DNA from: Piscicola geometra
Taxonomy: Eukaryota > Annelida > Clitellata > Hirudinida > Piscicolidae
Direction of reading: 5' to 3'
Assembly (NCBI GenBank): GCA_943735955.1
Contig: OX030959.1
Span: 7,617,232-7,681,231 of the forward strand
Length of the DNA stretch: 64,000 nucleotides
Below are positions 46,801 to 64,000 of this stretch, piece after piece; position 1 is the first letter of the stretch; the number at the start of each line of letters is the position of its first letter. Both the position numbers and the translations under genes were made by a program. The notes below the pieces were generated by a model that was not told the origin of the DNA, did no database searches, and saw nothing but the letters and a program-made list of their open reading frames with translations.

Positions 46801-49800
46801 AGTGGTGATGCTGTGGTTGGCGACTGAAGAGAGAGACGCATCGTTGGTTGTTTGCTTGTCACCAGTGTACATGTGCCGTTAGAAAGATGGGGGTCGAGAT
46901 AGCTTTACGTCAAAAAGGTGGGATGGTGAATGAGGTGGTTATTAGCCATTATGAACCAATGGTTAAACAACAAAGGTTGCGATGACCTGGAGAAGAAGAC
47001 AGAGGCTGGAAGAGAAAGTTCATCCACTTGACCAGTCCCTCCCCTCGCTGCTCCTGCACTTCCTCCTGCCAATCCTCCTTCGATCCCTTATTCTTCTTCG
47101 TATGTCTAGGCGTCCTTGCTAGTGAGACTTTGTTTGATGAATGGTGCTTGGAAGATGATGGTGGCTTAGATGAAGTTGATGAAGATGGTGGTTTGCAAGA
47201 GAAAGATGGGAGACGTGGTGTTGATAATGATTCTGGGAGATTTTTTTTAGTAGAAGGTAGTGGTACTGTTGGTTTGAATGAGAGTTGTTTGGATGATGAG
47301 GGTGGTAGTAGTGAATTGGATGATGGTGGATAAGGTCTGGAGGAAGATGATGACAGTAGCGGATTTAATGAAGATGATGATGGTTTGAATGAAGATGAAA
47401 GTGGTTTGGATGGGAGCTTTTTCTTCAGAGTAGTCGACAGAACCGGGTAGCTAGAAAGACTGCCACCCAGCCTGATTGACTTGCCAAGAGCGCTTGAGAA
47501 CTTGTTGGGCAGGGAAGTGGCAGAGGACTCCTGCTGTTTTGAAGCTGAACTGTTGCAGTTGAGCTCTCTTGACCACTGTCTGGGCCTGTATGCCTTTACT
47601 TCTGGATCATTCTGTTGAATGCAAGTGATGGTGTTTAGTGGTGGATTATTTAGACTGACTGTGCTCTTTTGATGGAATTTTCTTTCTGTATTGCAGACTG
47701 GTTGTATAGAAAAATGATCCGTGGTGTGTTCATTGGCAAGGTTTGGTGCACGCTCGCTGAGGTGCTTGGATAGGCAGAGATCAAATGTACGTTCAAGTGA
47801 TAGAGTCTTGATGAAGACGTCGCATAGACGCTGGTGGTTGTCAGGTGGTGACTTGAGTGGGTAGCTGTGATGAGTGGTTGGAAGAGGGTCGTTGCGGGGC
47901 AGTTGTTTGAGGCTGTTTGTTTTGCGTGTTGTGGAGACGGTTTGGTCAGTGCTTTGATTCATGCAAGATGCTGGTGTTTGCCATGTGCTTCTGTTTAACA
48001 AGATGACACTGCTGTCCCTGTGTTCATCAACTACACAACCACTGACAACTACACCACCACCAGCAACCATACCATCACCTCTTACCACACTGCTACCATC
48101 AACCACACTACCACAACCAACCTCACAACCACTCTTCTCTTCAGAACTACTCACGCCATAATTCATATGATTCATGATGTTGACACACGTCTGCAGGGGC
48201 AAGCAGCTACGACCAGCCACAGCAGCTCTTCTCTCTCCAACTACACCATCTCTCAACTTCCTACCTACTCGATTCGGTGTGGCTGTGATGGGTGAAGAAG
48301 AACAAAATGGCTGATTGTGGAGTGTGGTGAAGAGAGAGTGCTTTTTGGGAGTGGTCACGTCAAGAGGCAAGGGCGACACGACGATATCATCGATATCTTC
48401 GCCACCATGCCACACTTCACCATCGGCTGAGGCATCAACCATTACAGCACCATGCAACTGCTTATTGGCGTCAAGTGGAAGAGGCAGGCTGGGCGAGGGA
48501 GAAGTTGGTGGGTTGTGGTGGTGCAAAGGGAGTCTTGTGGATGTGGAAGAGGGTTGGGGAAGGGAATTTTTTCCATAAGAAGCTTGTGTGTTTGGAAGAG
48601 TTTTCACGAAACTGAAATCACTCATCATGCCTCTCACTCTCTCTCCACACCCCCTCACACCACTTCCTCCAAAACCACTCCCTCCTACATCACTCCCTCC
48701 ACACCTTATCACACCCTTCCTTCCAAATCCACTCCCTTCACTTCCACCCACACTAATACGACTTCCTTTCCCACCAAACTTTCCAGCACCATTCATTACA
48801 CCCTCCCTCGCCCCAACACCACCAACAGCACTTCCTTCACCACAATACATCCTCTTGTATCTCTTCGGGACTTTTCCCCCACCATCATCCTCCCTCTTCC
48901 TCGCCACCACTGCATCTTTCCTTGTGCTTTTACTTCCTGGAGGGTCGCAGCTGCCTATGTTGCCATGGTTACTGCTGGTGAGACCACTTTGCTTGCTTAG
49001 AAGAGGTATCTTGAGCGCATCATTACCACCATTCACTTCGTCCCTATTGTCGAATAATTCATTGGAAATTTTATATATTCCACTTTATTTTTTGTTTTTG
49101 TTATTGATGTTTTTATTAAATATGTATGTGTTTCTATATAAGCGATTTTATTCTTAATAAAAGGTTTTTAAACTTTATAAATTCTATCAAAGTTAAATAA
49201 TTTATTATACTTCAATTATTAATAATAATATTTATATATATATATATATTTATTTTTTGTAATTAGTAATTTAATATTTGATGTAACAAGCTTTCACACA
49301 GCTCACACCTCTGCTGCTTGCGATGCTGCACGCCTGTGACGTCACGAAGAGAATCATCATCAGCACCATCCTTGGCATCACTATCATAACTTCCCATACC
49401 ACTATCATCATGGCTAATCCTCCATCTTTTTTTCCCAGTAATACTATTATCATCATCACCACCCAAACATCTTCTCTTTACCGCATTATTTGTTTGCTTC
49501 GTGTTACATGCAATTAAAATCTTTTTATCTTGATTTTGCTTTTTGTTTTTCTCGTGGAAATGGCTGTTGTTGCTCTTGTTGTAGTTAATGTTGTTGCTCT
49601 TGTTGCTGTAGTTAATTTTGTTGTTGTTGTTGCAGTTGTTGTGATTATCTTTAATATTTTTTGAAACTCTTTTATTGTGCATCTTCGCGACATCTCTTTC
49701 AAAGCTCGTCTCGCCACTGTTGTTGAAGTTGCCATCGTGTTGAAGTGACAACAGTGACGTCAGAACAAACGAATGCTTCAGACGCATTTCAGACAGACTT

Positions 49801-49842
49801 ATAGGTTCATCTGTGTTTTCATCATTATCATCACCATCAGTC

Positions 49843-49892
<50 letters not shown>

Positions 49893-50216
49893 GTCGTCGT
49901 CATGAACACCACTGTCGCCTTGCACTGCTTGCACATCATTAGCACCACCAGTTACATAAATCCCACCAATTCTCTTCTTCTTGTGTTTTTTTGACTCCAG
50001 ACCAGCCACACCACCATCACCCCTTCCCTTCAGCACACCCACCGCAACATTCTCCTTATCCCCCTCCCTCAATTCATCCCTCTTCAACTCATCATTATCA
50101 TCACCACCCTCTGGAGAACCACAACACCCTTTAAAGTCAACCCCATCTTCTCTCTTTCCACTCCTTCCTCCCTCCACCAAGCACTCTTCCTCCAATCGAT
50201 CCACCCTTCTTTCCAT
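39358..50216 (-). CDS. ASPM: Abnormal spindle-like microcephaly-associated protein (ASPM)
   Basis: Eleven exons on the minus strand: 50216-49309, 49043-46987, 46823-46638, 46490-46272, 45915-45785, 45541-45378, 45141-45059, 44736-44654, 44470-44362, 44233-43842 and 43656-39358. Every junction is GT-AG with matching phase, about 2,876 residues. Conserved blocks in order: GLVKWMNFLF, KLSIRPDKPIHADM, LLFSYQPAWLCF, FSHPTKKGLYREG, ALHRHVILTYFSLVLFLDQC (first CH domain), LHNIAVVLQEARERGV, LLWNICVQLQ, then VRDFSASFRDGRVFCYVLHH (second CH domain) and RQLGGVPCILL. ASPM organises microtubule minus ends at spindle poles. Only about three calmodulin-binding IQ motifs are visible (TLQRWWRRLQWLKK, LVQAVVRGWMSRRK, RVVQKWWRGLKRTK). 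Most of the 1,432-residue last exon is acidic/Ser-rich low complexity. The N-terminal ASH domain was not found, so the 5' end is provisional. About 20 residues between exons 6 and 7 relative to human may be absent or in a missed exon. Confidence 0.85.
40055..40290 (-). repeat. 36-bp coding repeat inside ASPM (12-residue unit)
   Basis: About six tandem copies of a 12-residue unit (GGVHGDVHGDLH) lie in the last ASPM exon. The underlying 12-bp sub-repeat (atgcacaccacc) is multiplied in frame. Confidence 0.9.
40757..40829 (-). repeat. Poly-Asp tract (ATC)n in ASPM
   Basis: About two dozen consecutive Asp codons, with similar tracts in the first exon (about 49,840-49,890) and near 42,160-42,180. 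All are in frame. Confidence 0.9.
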
Positions 50217-50669
50217 CTGGATAAGTATGCATGCAGGATCATTTTTAATGCACGCACCAGTGCTTTAATACAACATGTAGAAAACCAACAACAACAACAA
50301 AAAGAAAACAACAAGAACAGCAACAGCAAGAAGGAGTAACCTGCGTAGTTGCAGGTTGATATTCTGATTTACCTATGTTTAAATTGTGAGATTAAAGCGA
50401 TGACAATCCCACATGTGTTTGGAAAATCCGATAAGACAAAATCATATAGATTCTATGATAGAAGTTATTAAAAAATAGGAAATAAATTCACATATATACA
50501 ACGAATAATCTGCCCAGCTTTTTTTTACAAGATGTTCACGTTGTTTGAGTGATGTTGAATTATTTAATCTTTCATCCTATGTTGTTTGAGAGGTTTCAAT
50601 AATTAGGGTTTCATTTCTTTTATTTGGTAAAACAACTTTTATATTGTATACATTTAGTTTAATGTTTCT
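50217..50669. other. Intergenic region between divergent ASPM and HSPA13
   Basis: AT-rich, with a short CAA/CAG-rich stretch near 50,280-50,330. It probably holds the promoters of both genes; I see no convincing TATA box. If the ATG at 50,216 is really an internal acceptor site (atccag precedes it), a 5' ASPM exon would also lie here. Confidence 0.4.
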
Positions 50670-57217
<6,548 letters not shown>

Positions 57218-57976
57218 ATGGGGAAGGGAAGGGAGGGGGAGGGTGAATATTGGAAAATGAGGGGGTGGAGTATAGTAGTGAAGGAAGGGAGTGCAAGAAA
57301 GAAAGGTGGCCAAATGAAAGAAGTGACTGGAGAGGAGACAGAAATACATGAAAGGAGAAACAATTGGACATATAAGGAAAGAAGGAGTATTAATCTTCAC
57401 AAAAGGGAATGTTTTTAGTTGCCAATCGAACCACCACAACCATGCCAATTCCATTTAAACTATCTCACAACACCAATTTACTGCATGCCCGTGGATAGCT
57501 TATTCAATTTTTAGGAAATTTGAAAAAAAATGTTCAATGAACACTAAGCTGTTTACTGCAGTTAGGAACACTTTTTATAGCCGTTTTTTAATAATACAAT
57601 CGCCAAAGCAGTCCATTGTTGTCTTTTTCGGGTAAGGGACAAATTAGAGCTTGGACAAAAAGCCATTAACAAAAAGATACCTTCGAAGAAATTTAAATTC
57701 TTTCTTTTCAACTTTATATTGCTCAAAATTTAAGCATCATGAATAATATCGAAACTTAATAATTTATATTGATGAAAACTTTTTAGAAAGACTTTAATCA
57801 CGAGTAAAAGGGTCAATTTAGTCTCTCAAGTTTCGATTAACTACAGAGGCAAGTCATTAAATATTTAAATAAGGTGGAAGAGTTAAGTATCCATAATGGA
57901 CACTTAAGAAGACTGACACTTAAATCTTGATAAAATGGCCTTCAACAACAGCAGCTGAAGACGTCCTTGCAAGTGA
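57218..57976. other. Intergenic region after HSPA13
   Basis: A purine-rich stretch (57,218-57,420) is followed by AT-rich sequence. I see no gene. Confidence 0.5.
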
Positions 57977-58310
57977 ATGATTGTGCCGCGTCAAAGAGCA
58001 AAACTCCACGGCATCTCTTACTTGGAGCACAAAACCAACAACTACGTCCATGAGACTACAACAGCACTGGTTACACAACAAGAACCTTTTCTAGCGACTA
58101 TCAAGCGTCGAAAGTTTACTTGGCTTGGCCACGTGGTCAGACACGATTCACGGTCCAAGACGGTGCTACAGAGCACCCTACAAGGAAGTCGTCGTCAAGG
58201 CCGTCAGAAAAAGAGCTGGATGGACAACGTGAAAGAGTGGTCGTCTCTTCCCTAGAAGAGTCTTCTCAACGCTGCTTACAACGAAGAAGAATGGCGGATT
58301 ATAGATGCGT
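57977..58310 (+). pseudogene. RTE-type LINE C-terminal fragment
   Basis: The frame reads IKRRKFTWLGHVVRHDSRSK, then LQGSRRQGRQKKSWMDNVKEW. This is the familiar C-terminal block of RTE/BovB-like reverse transcriptases (KRRKLxWxGHV...GRRRGRQRKxWxDNIxEW). The following coding remnant (NAAYNEEEWRIIDA-like) is shifted by one base. It is truncated at the 5' end. Confidence 0.75.
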
Positions 58311-58523
58311 TTTCTTTTTTAGTTTACCTCCAACGACTAATTCAGTAAAGGGTATGATGATGGTGATAAGAGAACACAATTTCCCAAGACACTTGGAAAC
58401 TTTTAACAAATATTTTTTCTAAACTTTTCAAAATAAAATAATTTTATTTACTTTTAATAGAATTCTTATAATTAATTTTTTAAAACTATTTTTTAAAACT
58501 CTGTTTAGTCCTTGTGTTTATAG

Positions 58524-58543
58524 CCCTCTTTCTTTTTCCTTTT
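58524..58543 (+). promoter_or_regulatory. Possible 5'-TOP pyrimidine tract and non-coding exon of RPS15A
   Basis: A run of 20 pyrimidines (58,524-58,543) is followed by tttgcgattg and a possible donor (gtcggtg, about 58,560). The first coding exon begins with a normal acceptor six bases before the ATG. A non-coding first exon starting in a pyrimidine tract is usual for ribosomal protein genes. Confidence 0.4.
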
Positions 58544-58721
58544 GCGATTGTTAATATCGGTCGGTGTTTTTTTCATGAATTTAAATCTTGTTCAATCTAT
58601 GAATTAGTTGAACTCAACTCATTACCAAAACTCTCGTTTCAAAATTTCATTTTATTACATTTTTAAATATTTATTTTGTATCTCACTTTTTACCGATTTC
58701 TGTATCACTTTTTAGTTCAAG

Positions 58722-59893
58722 ATGGTTCGTATGAGCGTGTTAGCTGATGCTCTAAAGCTGATTTGCAATGCCGAGAAGAGGGGAAAACGTCAAGTGATGA
58801 TCAGACCATCTTCAAAGGTATTTCAATTTAAGAAATTAGTTATCAAACTTTTCTGGCTTTTGCACTTAAACATTAAATTTTTTTTACAAATTTCTAATAA
58901 TAATTTCGGAAATTGAGTATTTCATTGAATAAGATTTTTTACCCTGTTAAATTGTCACTTTCCCAGGTGATAATAAAGTTCCTGAAGGTGATGATGAAGC
59001 ATGGCTACATCAGTGAGTTCGAAATAATCGACAACCACCGCTCCGGAAAGATCGTCGTCAACCTCAATGGCCGCCTCAACAAGGTTCGTCTGCCAATTGG
59101 ATTCTTTTGCTGCCAACTTCAAAATGTTCTCAGTGTAGACTGCTATCAATTTTTACAAATTTTGCCATGTTTGGTAAAAGTTATGTTTCCTGGTCTTTTC
59201 TCAGTGCAAACCAAAAATATATATTTTATCTGTTCAACAACTACTTCTAAACCTCTTCAGTGCGGAGTGATCAGTCCTCGCTTTGACATAAAGATCAAGA
59301 ACCTCGAGCACTGGACCACCTACCTGATGCCCTCCAGACAGTTCGGGTGAGTCAGTTTCTCGTGTTGTATGCTCCTTGCATTTGTTGCAGGGGTGCTGAA
59401 GATTATACGTTTTATGTACTGAGTGAATCGGTGTGGTCAGACTGAGTATGAATATATCTGTTAATCAAGTTTTCAGGAATTAATCAAAAAGTATTATATT
59501 CAAAACTATCTAGTTCAAATCATTTTATTGGTAGTACCACATATAAAGTTAGTGTTATTTTAAAATTATTGCACTATTCTACTCAATACTTAGTCTCAGT
59601 ATTCTTACTTTTATGAACTTCAAAAATGTGTATTCTTGTAAAACATTCATATTTTACAAAGAAATATAAATTTGTATGCTCATTTTCATGGATACCGCAT
59701 GAAGCAAAATTTTTCTATAAAACAAAATTGTCTGCACCAATTGCACATTACAATATGAAAAACACTCATAATAAATCTATCGATTGCACCACCACACAGC
59801 TTCCTGGTGATGACCACGTCTGGCGGCATCATGGATCACGAGGAGGCGAGGAGGAAACACTTGGGAGGCAAGATCCTTGGCTTCTTCTTTTGA
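58722..59893 (+). CDS. RPS15A: 40S ribosomal protein S15a (uS8)
   Basis: Four coding exons: 58722-58817, 58967-59083, 59261-59346 and 59800-59893, GT-AG with phases 0, 0 and 2. They encode 130 residues, the same length as human RPS15A. Diagnostic segments are [58 protein letters not shown], and [13 protein letters not shown] with the C-terminal GGKILGFFF. The protein binds 18S rRNA in the small-subunit body. Substitutions relative to vertebrates are conservative. The acceptor at 58,716 lies directly before TTCAAGATG, so the 5' leader is split. AATAAA lies at 59,929. No snoRNA boxes were recognised in the introns. Confidence 0.97.
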
Positions 59894-59928
59894 ACAATGT
59901 CATGATGAGTCGCCAACGTTTGCCCGTC

Positions 59929-59934
59929 AATAAA
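59929..59934 (+). terminator. Polyadenylation signal of RPS15A
   Basis: AATAAA lies 36 bp after the stop codon, giving a short 3' UTR. The 370 bp from here to the QTRT1 start show nothing else that I can identify. Confidence 0.6.
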
Positions 59935-60312
59935 CTACAAAAATGATTTGTCTTTTGTTTTTTTTTCTGCTACTTTAAAGGTATTCTTCAAGTGTGGTTG
60001 TAGGTTAACTGCACACTGCACACATCGCACTGCAACTGTTGAATGAACATTTTCTTTTGCACATTTCTTTTTTACAGAAAAAACGTTAATTTAGGGTTGG
60101 GGTTTTCAGAAAAATCACATTTTACGAAGAAATTTGAACAACAAATGTGCATTTAACACATGCAGCGTCTTAATGTGTGCAAGAAGGTATTAAATATTGT
60201 AAAAATATGGTTTTAACCAGCAGTGGTTATAAAATAACACAAAGTAGTCCATCCCTGTGATTGCAGCGAAATTCACTTTTAAAATGATTCTTGACATGAA
60301 ACTTCATGAAGC

Positions 60313-64000
<3,688 letters not shown>

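Overview
The window is eukaryotic and almost certainly from an invertebrate animal. Every recognisable gene is broken by short GT-AG introns with matching phases, and the gene set (RPS15A, HSPA13, ASPM, QTRT1, an MCM3AP/GANP-type protein, FLYWCH and hAT families) is metazoan. Introns are loaded with micro- and minisatellites. I cannot assign a phylum from the sequence alone.

Left half (1 to about 33,800): four head-to-tail copies (A-D) of a unit of about 8.4 kb. On the minus strand each unit carries (i) a compact gene that I can splice completely in copy A: six exons, all phases compatible, about 479 residues, resembling the MCM3AP domain of GANP without its Sac3 domain; and (ii) a FLYWCH zinc-finger gene with a run of short, mutually similar acidic exons. 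Copies differ mainly by transposon insertions and satellite length. Copy B is swollen by a truncated LINE and by a nest of LINE, two SINEs and a decayed hAT transposon. Copy C lacks the unit end/start at the B/C junction. Copy D ends in a 130-bp triplication.

Boundary (33,800 to 37,600): a decayed minus-strand gene with RYVGN / HLLFH motifs, a decayed FLYWCH copy, a long (TAG)n tract and a minisatellite.

Right half (37,600 to 64,000): a dense run of conserved genes. A small plus-strand gene encodes a secreted peptide precursor ending in a dibasic site plus an amidation glycine (predicted GIFRY-amide). ASPM lies on the minus strand in 11 exons, with a very large low-complexity last exon. HSPA13 (12 confirmed exons plus a likely tiny first exon), RPS15A (4 coding exons) and QTRT1 (9 exons, running off the right edge) follow on the plus strand. 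These are housekeeping genes of different pathways (spindle poles, ER chaperone, ribosome, queuosine tRNA modification) with no evident joint function. Their shared feature is that introns consist largely of simple repeats; one QTRT1 intron is little more than a (TAC)n tract that stays open in frame.
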